Assembly: GCA_022641375.1 (NCBI GenBank) | Contig: JALCDF010000004.1 | Location: 1-54,421, forward strand | Direction: 5' to 3' | Source of the DNA: Megasphaera sp. | GTDB taxonomy: Bacteria; Bacillota; Negativicutes; Veillonellales; Megasphaeraceae | DNA: 54,421 bases | Shown here: piece by piece, positions 16,420 through 24,655 of the stretch | Numbering within the stretch: the first letter of the stretch is position 1 | Layout: each line of letters starts with the position of its first letter | The notes under the pieces: generated by a model | Databases searched by the model: none | What the model saw: the letters and a program-made list of their open reading frames with translations, nothing else | What the model was told of the DNA's origin: nothing | Made by a program: the position numbers and the translations under genes

Positions 16420-18576
16420 ATGAAACATTTAAAGATAGCATACAGTTTTGACGTACAATATTATTTTGTAGACAGTGATCGCGATATCGTTCCGGTGGAG
16501 CAGACCGATTTTACGGATGTTGCTGTAGCCGTTTTGTCAGATCAGGATTTTTCGTATATCGATAAAATAGATGCCACGGGATTTGGCATTCCCATCATGG
16601 TCATCATGCCGGGCGGAGAAAAGATGCCGGTCCACTATGCTGATAAAGTAGATGCTGTCATTACGGAAGAAATGGTCAATAAAAGCCGCTGTATCGTTAC
16701 GGCCGAACGCCTGGCCAGCCGGTATGAACAATCCGTACTGCCGCCGTTTTTTGCCGATTTGGTGGATTATGTCAGCGAAAAGAATAACCCATTCGACTGT
16801 CCCGGCCATCAGGATGGTGCTTTTTTTAAGAAGCATCCGGCCGGCCGCTATCTTTATGATTTCTATGGACCTCATATTTTCCAGTCGGATATTTGCAATG
16901 CCGATGTTACCCTCGGGGACTTGCTTATTCATGAAGGTCCGGCGTTGGAAGCGCAGGATTTTGCAGCCGAAGTGTTCCATGCCGATAAGACGTATTTCGT
17001 TTTAGGCGGATCGTCCGCGTCTAATAAAATCGTGACGACGGCATTGCTTACGCCGGGGGACCTCGTCCTGTATGACCGCAATAACCATAAATCCGTGGCT
17101 ATCGGGGCCCTGATTGAAGCCGGCGCAGCTCCGGTATATTTGGAAACGGCCCGTAATCCCTACGGCTTTATCGGCGGTATCGATGCCCATTGTTTCAATG
17201 AAGACTATCTGCGCCGTCTGGCGGCTGAACGGGACCCGGAAAAGGCAAAGGCAAAGCGTCCGTTCCGACTGGCGGTAATTCAGCTGGGGACATACGACGG
17301 CACATTATATAATGCCCGTTATGTTGTCGATAAAATCGGTCATCTCTGTGATTATATCCTGTTTGATTCAGCCTGGGTCGGGTATGAACAATTTATTCCT
17401 ATGCTGCGTGACAGCAGCCCGCTGCTGCTGCATATGCATCCCGATGATCCGGGTATCATGGTCGTCCAGTCGGTCCACAAACAGCAGGCCGGTTTTTCCC
17501 AGACTTCACAGATTCATAAAAAAGACAGCCATATCCATGACCAGCAGCGATATTGTAATCATAAGACATTCAACAATGTCTTTATGGCCAATTCTTCGAC
17601 CAGTCCGTTTTACCCCATGTTTGCTACGATTGCGGTCAATGCGAAAATCCATGCCGGCGCGGCCGGGCGCAAGATGTGGCGCGATTGCGTGAAGATGGGG
17701 ATTGATGCCCGTAAGAGTATCCTGAACCGTTGCCATTATGTACGGCCCTTTGTAGCGCCGACAGTACATGGCAAGTCCTGGCAGGACGGCGATACGGATG
17801 CGATGGCGGATGATATCGCGTATTTCACCTTTGAACCGGGTGCGAAATGGCATGCGTTTGAAGGGTATGGGCCGGATCAGTACCGCGTGGATCCGTGCAA
17901 GCTCTTGCTGACGACACCGGGAATCAATACGGAAACCGGGGAATACGAGGATTTCGGTATCCATGCCAATATATTGGCGACATATTTACGGGGTAACGGC
18001 GTTATTCCGGAAAAATGCGATCTCAACTCCATTTTATTTCTCCTGACACCGGCGGAAAACAAGAATAAACTTCGTTTCCTTACGTCTCAGCTGGTGCGGT
18101 TTGAACGATTCGTCGATATCGATGTGCCGATGCAGGAAGTGCTCCTGGGAGTCTATAATTCCCATCCGGCACGGTATGAAGGATATACGATTCGGCAGCT
18201 TTGTCAGGAAATGCATGATTTCTATAAAGTACGCAATGTCAAAGAACTGCAGAAAAAATTGTTCCGCCGCGAGTATTTCCCGGAATATGTCATGAGTCCG
18301 CAGGATGCGCATCATGCCTTTATCAGAGGGCAGCGGGAACTGGTTCCACTGGATGAAATCGAGGGCCGCATCGCGCTGGAAGGGGCATTGCCTTATCCGC
18401 CGGGTGTCCTCTGCGTCGTACCGGGCGAACGGTGGTCGCCTACGGCAGTGAAGTATTTCCAGGCACTGGAAGAAGGACTGAATGAATTGCCCGGTTTTTC
18501 TTCGGAAATACAAGGTGTTTATCTGGAACATGAAGACGGCCGCATCAAGGCGTATGGATATGTATTAAAAGAATAA
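16420..18576 (+). CDS. speF: Ornithine decarboxylase, SpeF/SpeC type
   Basis: PLP enzyme that decarboxylates ornithine to putrescine. The 718-aa length and the long stretches shared with E. coli SpeF (FDCPGHQ, FNP-type YLETARNPYGFIGGIDAH, QLGTYDGTLYNAR) identify the large fold-I decarboxylase with an N-terminal wing domain, a central PLP domain and a C-terminal domain. The PLP Lys is K354 in SVHKQQAGFSQTSQ. The substrate-site region ALPYPPGVLCVVPGE lies near residue 650. The ATG at 16420 follows AAGGAG. It is monocistronic with its own promoter and a terminator. No potE-type ornithine-putrescine antiporter is adjacent. The similarity to enterobacterial proteins is striking for a Firmicutes lineage and may reflect transfer. 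Confidence 0.94.
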   Translation: MKHLKIAYSFDVQYYFVDSDRDIVPVEQTDFTDVAVAVLSDQDFSYIDKIDATGFGIPIMVIMPGGEKMPVHYADKVDAVITEEMVNKSRCIVTAERLASRYEQSVLPPFFADLVDYVSEKNNPFDCPGHQDGAFFKKHPAGRYLYDFYGPHIFQSDICNADVTLGDLLIHEGPALEAQDFAAEVFHADKTYFVLGGSSASNKIVTTALLTPGDLVLYDRNNHKSVAIGALIEAGAAPVYLETARNPYGFIGGIDAHCFNEDYLRRLAAERDPEKAKAKRPFRLAVIQLGTYDGTLYNARYVVDKIGHLCDYILFDSAWVGYEQFIPMLRDSSPLLLHMHPDDPGIMVVQSVHKQQAGFSQTSQIHKKDSHIHDQQRYCNHKTFNNVFMANSSTSPFYPMFATIAVNAKIHAGAAGRKMWRDCVKMGIDARKSILNRCHYVRPFVAPTVHGKSWQDGDTDAMADDIAYFTFEPGAKWHAFEGYGPDQYRVDPCKLLLTTPGINTETGEYEDFGIHANILATYLRGNGVIPEKCDLNSILFLLTPAENKNKLRFLTSQLVRFERFVDIDVPMQEVLLGVYNSHPARYEGYTIRQLCQEMHDFYKVRNVKELQKKLFRREYFPEYVMSPQDAHHAFIRGQRELVPLDEIEGRIALEGALPYPPGVLCVVPGERWSPTAVKYFQALEEGLNELPGFSSEIQGVYLEHEDGRIKAYGYVLKE

Positions 18577-18584
18577 GATATACG

Positions 18585-18622
18585 AAAAAGGATTCCTGCA
18601 TGATTTGCGGGAATCCTTTTTT
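18585..18622. terminator. Shared terminator between convergent speF and metF
   Basis: AAAAAGGATTCCTGCA and TGCGGGAATCCTTTTTT form a stem with A and T runs on both sides, so it can act in both directions. Confidence 0.9.
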
Positions 18623-18642
18623 GATAGATACAGCATAGCGGG

Positions 18643-19500
18643 TTAGAGCAGCGGTTTGATGGCTTCGGTAATCCGTTTGGCGATATAGGGACTGTTCATG
18701 GTATAGACATGGATACCATCTACACCGTTGGCCAGGAGGTCTACGATTTGATCGATGGCGTAGGCAATACCGGCTTCACGGAGCGTTTTGGAATCAGAAC
18801 CATATTTAGCGATGATACGCTGGAATTTAATCGGCAGGGTAGCGCCGCATAAGGTGACCATCCGTTCGATTTGTTTCTGATTGGTGACAGGCATGATGCC
18901 GGCTTCAATCGGTACGTGGATGCCGGCTATTTGTGTCCGTTCGAGGAAACGATAGAACATTTCGTTATCGAAAAATAGTTGGGAAATCAGTTCGCTGACA
19001 CCGGCATCTACTTTTTTCTTCAGGTTCTGGATATCAGCGGCCATCGTTTTGGATTCCAGATGGCTTTCGGGGTAACAGGCACCGGAAATATTGAATTGGG
19101 GGGCCTGTTCCTTGATGAATGCGACGAGGTCGCTGGCATGGTGAAATCTGCCTACCGGTATTTCTCCGGCAGTTTCATCCCCCCGCAGGGCCAGGATGTT
19201 TTCTACGCCGATTTCTTTCAATTCCTGCAAAGTACGCAGGGCTTCGTCTTCGGTCAGATACAGGCAGGGCATATGGGCTACAGTTTCGCAGTGGTACGTA
19301 TTTTTGATGAGGGAAGCCACTTCCGCAGTACGATTACTTCCCTGTCCGTTGGCCCCGCAGGTGACACTGATGAAGTCCGGCTGGAGCTGACTCAGAGCTG
19401 CCAATGTATCATACATGGAACTGATAGGCATATCCCGTTTGGGTGGAAAAACTTCGAAGGAAAAGACGGTTTTTTTAGCAAATAAGTCACTTGTTTTCAT
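18643..19500 (-). CDS. metF: 5,10-methylenetetrahydrofolate reductase
   Basis: Reduces methylene-THF to methyl-THF for methionine synthesis. It is a 285-aa, single-domain bacterial MetF, an FAD-binding TIM barrel. SFEVFPPKRD at the N-terminus carries the catalytic Glu, VTCGANGQGSNRTAEVA and VENILALRGDE are typical, and SQLFFDNEMFYRFLE and VPIEAGIMPVTN lie in the C-terminal half. The ATG follows AGGAGG. metQ lies upstream on the same strand with a terminator between, so SAM-riboswitch control may reach it only by read-through. Confidence 0.96.
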   Translation of the reverse strand: MKTSDLFAKKTVFSFEVFPPKRDMPISSMYDTLAALSQLQPDFISVTCGANGQGSNRTAEVASLIKNTYHCETVAHMPCLYLTEDEALRTLQELKEIGVENILALRGDETAGEIPVGRFHHASDLVAFIKEQAPQFNISGACYPESHLESKTMAADIQNLKKKVDAGVSELISQLFFDNEMFYRFLERTQIAGIHVPIEAGIMPVTNQKQIERMVTLCGATLPIKFQRIIAKYGSDSKTLREAGIAYAIDQIVDLLANGVDGIHVYTMNSPYIAKRITEAIKPLL

Positions 19501-19518
19501 AGGACCTCCTGACTTTCA

Positions 19519-19565
19519 CAAAAAATAAGGGCCGATGCACCGTATCGTATGCGTCGTGCCCTTAT
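19519..19565 (-). terminator. Terminator between metQ and metF (minus strand)
   Basis: On the minus strand ATAAGGGC and GCCCTTAT close a hairpin with inner pairing and are followed by T6. It lies just upstream of the metF ribosome site, so read-through may set metF expression. Confidence 0.8.
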
Positions 19566-19588
19566 GTCATAGGAATAGATAGGAAAAG

Positions 19589-20428
19589 TTAGAATGCCGG
19601 AACGATAGCGCCCTGGTATTTATCTTCAATGAATTTCTTTACTTCGGGAGAATTCAAAGCTTTGATGAGTTTCTGGATTTCCGGACGGTTTTCATCACCG
19701 GTGCGGACAGCCAGGACATTGGCATACGGCGAATCTTTATCTTCGATGAAGATAGCATCTTTCATCGGGTTGAGGCCGGCTTCGAGAGCAAAATTCGTAT
19801 TGATGAGGGCGATGTCTACATCATTCAGGGAGCGGGGAATCTGCGGACCATCCAATTCGGAAATCTTGATATTCTTCGGGTTGCTGACGATATCTTGTAC
19901 CGTAGAAGCGATGCTGCCGCCGTCTTTCAATTCAATCAGGCCGGCTTTCTGGAGCAGGAGCAAGGCCCGGCCGCCGTTGGTCGGATCATTTGGGATGGCG
20001 ACTTTGGCGCCGTCGGATAATTCATCCACTTTCTTGACCTTAGAGGAATAGATGCCCATGGGTTCAATGTGGACTTTGACGACAGCGGAAAGTTTTGTGC
20101 CTCGTTCTTCGTTGAATTTATCAAGATACGGGACGTGCTGCGTGAAATCAGCGTCCAGTTCTTTATCGTTCAAGGACAGATTCGGTGTAACATAATCCGT
20201 GAATTCTACGACCTGCAGATCTACGCCTTCTTTGGCGAGCAGGGGTTTGATTTCATTCAGGATTTCCGCATGAGGCACGGGCGAAGCACCGACTTTCAGG
20301 GTGACAGCCTTGTCGCTGCCGGCACTTTTCTGATCAGAAGAAGTCGTGCCGCCGCAGCCTGATGCGAGCAAGGCCAGGGATAGAAGTGCCGATGTGGCGA
20401 AGACAGTAAGCTTTTTAAGATTTTTCAT
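19589..20428 (-). CDS. metQ: D-methionine-binding lipoprotein of the MetQ/NlpA family
   Basis: Solute-binding protein of the methionine ABC importer MetNIQ, anchored by lipid. It is 279 aa. The signal peptide ends in the lipobox LLASGC (Cys25), followed by a Gly/Ser-rich linker. The family opening KVGASPVPHAEILNEIKP is at about 45-62, then VEFTDYVTPNLSLNDKELDADFTQHVPYLD and ALINTNFALEAGL. The ATG follows GGAGGAAT. It is controlled by the SAM-I riboswitch at 20483-20617, so methionine or a related compound is the likely ligand. No metN or metI is next to it, so it must use a permease encoded elsewhere. Confidence 0.94.
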   Translation of the reverse strand: MKNLKKLTVFATSALLSLALLASGCGGTTSSDQKSAGSDKAVTLKVGASPVPHAEILNEIKPLLAKEGVDLQVVEFTDYVTPNLSLNDKELDADFTQHVPYLDKFNEERGTKLSAVVKVHIEPMGIYSSKVKKVDELSDGAKVAIPNDPTNGGRALLLLQKAGLIELKDGGSIASTVQDIVSNPKNIKISELDGPQIPRSLNDVDIALINTNFALEAGLNPMKDAIFIEDKDSPYANVLAVRTGDENRPEIQKLIKALNSPEVKKFIEDKYQGAIVPAF

Positions 20429-20482
20429 GTATGATTCCTCCTAAAATAATAATGAAGACGGCTGTCTTATATCCAGAAAATG

Positions 20483-20617
20483 AAAAAGCCTCTTTCCAAA
20501 AGAGAAAGAGGCATATATATTTCTTTATCTCTCGGAATTTCTCCCGCAGGAATTGGCACCGTCATTATCGGTTGCCGGGCTTCATAGGGCCAGTCCCTCC
20601 ACCTCTCTGGATAAAAG
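20483..20617 (-). promoter_or_regulatory. SAM-I (S-box) riboswitch with terminator, upstream of metQ
   Basis: On the minus strand the aptamer at 20523-20617 contains GAGGGACTGGCCC, ATGAAGCCCGGCAACC and a GGTGCCAATTCC core, closed by CTTTTATC/GATAAAG as P1. An expression-platform terminator (GCCTCTTTC/GAAAGAGGC at 20488-20512, then T5) follows. Known mechanism: SAM binding favours the terminator, so metQ is expressed when SAM is low. Confidence 0.96.
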
Positions 20618-20639
20618 CGTATAAAATTGTCTTGAAAAT

Positions 20640-20667
20640 AGTTTACCATAAAAATGACATTTGTCAA
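20640..20667 (-). promoter_or_regulatory. Promoter of the SAM riboswitch-metQ transcript
   Basis: On the minus strand TTGACA (20662-20667) and TAAACT (20640-20645) are 16 bp apart, and the start would fall just before the riboswitch. Confidence 0.75.
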
Positions 20668-20721
20668 ATACGAATGAGTGATTTTAACGTATTTCTGATA
20701 AAAATCATACCGGTGCGGTTA

Positions 20722-20749
20722 TTCAAAAGAATTTTGTATATGGTATAAT
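20722..20749 (+). promoter_or_regulatory. Extended -10 promoter of the C_GCAxxG_C_C gene
   Basis: TATAAT at 20744-20749 has TG at 20741-20742. A weak TTCAAA at 20722-20727 is the -35 with 16-bp spacing. Confidence 0.65.
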
Positions 20750-20792
20750 GAATATATTATCAAGATTTATATATTATCAGGAGGATTATACT

Positions 20793-21206
20793 ATGGAAGC
20801 AGTAAAAGACATTGCCATAAGTTATTTTAATGACGGCAATAATTGCGTGGAAACGGTCATGAAAACCTGCAGTGATGTATTGGATCTGCATTTACCGGAA
20901 GAATCATACCGGATGGCATCTATCTTAGGCGGCGGTATCGGTGGTTCAGGGTGTGCCTGCGGCGCGCTGACTGGGGCCAGTCTGGTATTGGGAGCCTTAG
21001 TGGGCCGCACGAACCCTCAGGAAAAGACCAAACAGGAAATGAATGCACCGGTTCATGAATTCTATACGATTTGGATGAAGCATTTTGGTGTTTCCTGCTG
21101 CCGCGTCCTCAAAAGTCCGGCCCATGGAGTGGTTCCCTGTCCGGAGCTGATGTCGGTTACGGCAGAAATGCTGGTGCGTTTTATCAAAGATAGGGGAATC
21201 AAATAA
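20793..21206 (+). CDS. C_GCAxxG_C_C family redox-type protein
   Basis: A 137-aa protein of the small C_GCAxxG_C_C family. The signature is visible as GGGIGGSGCACGALTGASLVLG near residues 48-70, with partner cysteines at NNCVETV (near 17), SCCRVL (near 106) and VPCPEL (near 117). The conserved cysteines suggest a metal or redox centre; the biochemical role of the family is unknown. The start at ATG 20793 follows AGGAGG; an upstream in-frame ATG at 20748 overlaps the -10 box and is rejected. It stands alone before the Trp T-box. Confidence 0.88.
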   Translation: MEAVKDIAISYFNDGNNCVETVMKTCSDVLDLHLPEESYRMASILGGGIGGSGCACGALTGASLVLGALVGRTNPQEKTKQEMNAPVHEFYTIWMKHFGVSCCRVLKSPAHGVVPCPELMSVTAEMLVRFIKDRGIK

Positions 21207-21223
21207 TTTAAGCCTGTCGATTC

Positions 21224-21251
21224 TTGACAAGCCGCTAAAATACTGTATACT
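21224..21251 (+). promoter_or_regulatory. Promoter of the T-box/ECF transporter operon
   Basis: TTGACA at 21224-21229 and TATACT at 21246-21251 are separated by 16 bp. Confidence 0.8.
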
Positions 21252-21265
21252 TGTAAGTAATTTAA

Positions 21266-21546
21266 CAACAATCGATGAACGAAACGAGTACATATTGCAG
21301 CGACAGTAGCAGCGAGCCGATGACAGTGGGAGTTCGGTATAGGTCAGCAAATGGAATGGATTCGGGAGATGCCGCCTGAACGGAGACCAGTAGGGTGTGA
21401 CGGTGTATTTCCACCGCTATCAAAGAGACGTGTATCGCTTCGGCCGTACATGTAGGAGCAGGACTTACTGAGTCAATCTGGGTGGTACCGCGGAAGAATA
21501 CTAAAACCTTTCGTCCCTTGTAATTACAAGAGACGAAAGGTTTTTT
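21266..21546 (+). promoter_or_regulatory. T-box riboswitch with apparent UGG (Trp) specifier
   Basis: Stem I starts near CGAAACGAGTACAT. Its specifier loop has AGTA on the 5' side and GAA-TGG-A on the 3' side, placing the specifier codon UGG at 21357-21359. The T-box GGGTGGTACCGCGGAAG lies at 21479-21495, followed by a terminator (AAAACCTTTCGTC/GACGAAAGGTTTT, T6) at 21503-21546. Uncharged tRNA-Trp should therefore turn on the transporter operon. A shifted reading would give AUG (Met), but the GAA-codon-A spacing and the TrpP-like protein downstream favour Trp. Confidence 0.9.
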
Positions 21547-21570
21547 GTGTTTGAATGGAGGAATAAAGAT

Positions 21571-22386
21571 ATGTTGGAAATGAACGATGTGACATTCAAC
21601 TATGGCAATGGCGTGCCCGTACTGGAGCATGTCAACGTAAAAATCAATGCAGGGGAATTCATTGGTCTCGGCGGCCGTAACGGCTGTGGCAAGACGACTG
21701 TGACCCGCCTGCTCATGGGGCTGGAAAAGCCGTTATCCGGGGCTATCCTGCATGATGGTCAGGATATTACCCGGCAGGACGCAGCGATGCGCAGTCGTTT
21801 TATCGGATATGTATTCCAGCGGCCGGAACGGCAGATGTTCCGGGCTACCGTAAAGGAAGAAGTGGCATACGGGCCGCAGCAGCTGGGTATGTCTCCTGAA
21901 GAAATCCAGACTGCCGTCCGCGATGCCCTGGAAGCCACCGGGCTGACGAAGGCAGCAGATGCCTATCCGCCCAATCTGAACCGTGGCGAAAAACAGCGGG
22001 TAGCCATTGCATCGGCGATTGCCATGCATACGAAATGCATTATCCTCGACGAACCGACGAGTGGTCAGGATAGTGCTGATAAAGACCGGCTCATGGCCCT
22101 GCTCACCGCATTGAATGCCGAAGGCATGACAATCCTGCTCATCACTCATGATATGGATATTTTGGCGGCGTATTGCCGGCGAGTCCTGGTCATCGGCCAT
22201 CATACCAAAGCCTTTGATGGCACACCGCAGGAACTATTTACGCAGCGGGCCGACCTTTACGAACTGGGGCTGAGCCGGCCGGAAGCTGTTTCGTTATCCA
22301 TGGCGGTTCCGGATATGCCTTATTGTAAATCTATTACAGAATTCACGGCAGCGATGCTGGAACGGTTGGGAGGAACGAGAAAATGA
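21571..22386 (+). CDS. ECF transporter ATPase (EcfA-like)
   Basis: ATP-hydrolysing subunit of an energy-coupling factor importer. It is 271 aa. Walker A GRNGCGKTT is at residues 35-43, a Q-loop region FQRPERQMFRATV follows, Walker B is CIILDEPTSGQD, and the switch His is in LLITHDMD. The signature motif is NRGEKQ (137-142) in place of LSGGQ, a departure that also occurs in some other ECF ATPases. The start at ATG 21571 follows GGAGG; a GTG at 21547 lies in the terminator and is rejected. It is the first gene after the Trp T-box, and its stop overlaps the next start (ATGA). Confidence 0.92.
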   Translation: MLEMNDVTFNYGNGVPVLEHVNVKINAGEFIGLGGRNGCGKTTVTRLLMGLEKPLSGAILHDGQDITRQDAAMRSRFIGYVFQRPERQMFRATVKEEVAYGPQQLGMSPEEIQTAVRDALEATGLTKAADAYPPNLNRGEKQRVAIASAIAMHTKCIILDEPTSGQDSADKDRLMALLTALNAEGMTILLITHDMDILAAYCRRVLVIGHHTKAFDGTPQELFTQRADLYELGLSRPEAVSLSMAVPDMPYCKSITEFTAAMLERLGGTRK

Positions 22387-23069
22387 TGAAACGATTTGTA
22401 CCGGTTACGAAACTGCTGGGCACATTTGCCTTTTCTTTCTGGGCGCTGGTCCTGCATACGACCCTGCCTCTCATTGTACTGGTCTGCATTGAACTGCTGA
22501 TCCTTGCCGCATGCGGTAGTATCAGCCGTAATAGCAAAGCCGTATTCAGCCTGTGTATCTTTGCGGCGTTTCTGGCACTGGTCCAGCTGCTGGGCGGCGG
22601 TTCTCTCGAATCGGCGTATGTTACAGGACTGCGCATGCTGGCAATGACGGTAGTCTTTATTATTCTGCTGACGACGACCCGGCTGCAGGATTTGACGGCT
22701 GCCTTAGTAAAGCAGATTAAAATCCCCTATGAATATGCGTTTATGTTTACAGCGGCACTGCGGTTCGTACCGGATTTCATTTCCGAAAGCCATACCGTCC
22801 AGGAAGCTCAGGCTTGCCGTGGTCTCTCGACACAGGGGAATGTTTTCAAAAAGCTGATCAATTATATGAGTGTCATCCAGCCGCTGATGCTGAAATCGCT
22901 GGGCCGTTCGGAAACGATGGCCCTGAGCTTGGAATTGCGGGGATTTGGCAGTAATGAACACAGCTTCATGAGCAACGTTCATCCCCGCAGTATGGATTAC
23001 CTGGTGATGGCGGCATTGCTTATCGTAAGTGCGGGCGTCGTATATATGCGGTTGACAGGGATTGTCTAG
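22383..23069 (+). CDS. ECF transporter transmembrane component (EcfT-like)
   Basis: Membrane scaffold that couples the ATPases to the substrate-binding S component. It is 228 aa with about five membrane segments. The two coupling-helix motifs with Ala-Arg-Gly character are seen as ACRGLST (near residue 143) and LELRGFG (near 184), which contact the ATPase dimer in known ECF structures. The start overlaps the previous stop by four bases, and the next gene follows after 10 bp, so the three products should be made together. Confidence 0.9.
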   Translation: MMKRFVPVTKLLGTFAFSFWALVLHTTLPLIVLVCIELLILAACGSISRNSKAVFSLCIFAAFLALVQLLGGGSLESAYVTGLRMLAMTVVFIILLTTTRLQDLTAALVKQIKIPYEYAFMFTAALRFVPDFISESHTVQEAQACRGLSTQGNVFKKLINYMSVIQPLMLKSLGRSETMALSLELRGFGSNEHSFMSNVHPRSMDYLVMAALLIVSAGVVYMRLTGIV

Positions 23070-23079
23070 GAGGCACATC

Positions 23080-24549
23080 ATGAAAACGATTACGGATATT
23101 TCTAAATTAGAATTTCATCATCGTCAGGGCGGCCAATTCCGCTGGATTACGATTACGACGCTTTTGCTGGCAATCGGCTGCATCCTTCATCTGGTATCCC
23201 CCAGTGTTGCCGGGGTGACGCCGAACTGGACGATAGCGACATACTGCGTGGCTATTTGCCTTACCAAGCCATCGTATAAACAGGCCCTGGGTATCGGCCT
23301 TGTAGCAGCATTGATCAATGTGCTGACTTCCAAATCCGGATTTCCCTATGGCAATATTATCAGTGAACCGATCGGGGCACTGACCTGTGCATTCATCGTC
23401 AAGAATTTTTCTTCCCTGCGCATCAAGGGTCATTCCTGCCTGCCTGTGCTGACTGGGTTCTTTGCGACCTGCCTCAGCGGCGGTTCTTTTGTCACCATAT
23501 TGAAATTTGTCATGAATCTTCCCCTGCCGGTATATTTGTACGGTATGCTCCCCTTTGTTGTCATCGTAGGGGCTCTCAACGCAGTTGTTACGCCGGTCAT
23601 GTATTTCCCGGCGCTGCGTCTCTTTGTTTCCCGCGGACTGATCGATTCCCTGGAAGAACAGGAAGTGACATCGGACCATTCCATGTATGATTTGAAACCG
23701 TCCAATGACAGCCTCATTTCAATGGAACACCTGAGTTATATCTATAACAAACAGAAGGAGCCCGTCCTGGATGATGTCAACCTCGTTGTCAATAAAGGCG
23801 ATTTTCTCGTCATTACCGGGGAAAGCGGCAGCGGGAAGAGTTCCCTGTGCATGGCTATGACCGGGGCTATCCCGCATTATTTTGGCGGCGTCATGAAAGG
23901 CATGGTGTATGTAGAAGGCCAGGCAACGACGCAGACGACCATATCGCAGCTGGCCAATCGTGTCGGCGCCATGCTGGATGATTATGACAGCCAGCTCGTG
24001 GCGATGACCGTAGAAGAAGAAATTGCCTTCAGCTTGGAAAATCTCGGGATTGCTCCCGATAAAATCGAAGCAGCTATTACGGAATCATTGGAAAAAGTCA
24101 ATCTGACGCCCTATCGGACCCGGCTGTTGAGCAAACTTTCCGGCGGCCAGCGGCAGCGTCTGGTCATTGCCGGTGTCCTGGCTACGAATCCGGATATCCT
24201 TGTCTTTGATGAACCGACATCTGCGCTGGATCCGGAAGGAACTCATTCTTTCTACGAACTGGTCCATGAATTGAATGTGAAGTACGGGCATACTATCGTC
24301 GTTATCGAACATACACTGGAAGCGGTCCTGCCCTATGCTAACCGCCTGATTCTCCTGCATAATGGTCATATCCTCAGCGATGGGGATGTTGAAACAACGC
24401 TTCGTTATATGTATAATAAAGATGTATATAAAACAGCTATCCCGCAAGTCTTTGCCTGTCAGATGGATTTGGAAAAAGCAGGCTATGACATGGGCGCAGC
24501 ATGGCTTTCGACAGATAAAGCCGTTGCTGCTTTAAAGAGGTGCTGCTGA
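23080..24549 (+). CDS. Fused TrpP-like S component and ECF ATPase
   Basis: A 489-aa fusion. Residues about 20-190 form five or six membrane segments that resemble the tryptophan transporter TrpP: LLLAIGCILHLVSPSVAG, LTS..FPYGN-type NIISEPIGAL and VVIVGALNAVVTPV correspond to TrpP AxIGxxLHxxxPxxxG and NIIDKPISA. Residues about 210-450 are an ABC ATPase with Walker A GESGSGKSS (247-255), LSGGQ (353-357) and Walker B VFDEPTSALD. The ATG at 23080 follows GGAGG. With the separate ATPase and EcfT this gives a complete importer. Tryptophan specificity is inferred from both the fold resemblance and the UGG T-box. Confidence 0.9.
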   Translation: MKTITDISKLEFHHRQGGQFRWITITTLLLAIGCILHLVSPSVAGVTPNWTIATYCVAICLTKPSYKQALGIGLVAALINVLTSKSGFPYGNIISEPIGALTCAFIVKNFSSLRIKGHSCLPVLTGFFATCLSGGSFVTILKFVMNLPLPVYLYGMLPFVVIVGALNAVVTPVMYFPALRLFVSRGLIDSLEEQEVTSDHSMYDLKPSNDSLISMEHLSYIYNKQKEPVLDDVNLVVNKGDFLVITGESGSGKSSLCMAMTGAIPHYFGGVMKGMVYVEGQATTQTTISQLANRVGAMLDDYDSQLVAMTVEEEIAFSLENLGIAPDKIEAAITESLEKVNLTPYRTRLLSKLSGGQRQRLVIAGVLATNPDILVFDEPTSALDPEGTHSFYELVHELNVKYGHTIVVIEHTLEAVLPYANRLILLHNGHILSDGDVETTLRYMYNKDVYKTAIPQVFACQMDLEKAGYDMGAAWLSTDKAVAALKRCC

Positions 24550-24655
24550 TTGACGTATCGTGCGCATGGCCGTGATTGCAAGAATATAGCAGTTTTGTGA
24601 TGGGATGCTGGAGCAGTCCGGAATGTTTGCGACGATAGAGGAAGAGGTGGGGGAA

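Noticed and set aside
21356-21358. AUG (Met) as specifier of the first T-box
   Set aside because: The GAA-codon-A layout of the specifier loop puts UGG in register, and the downstream S component resembles TrpP.
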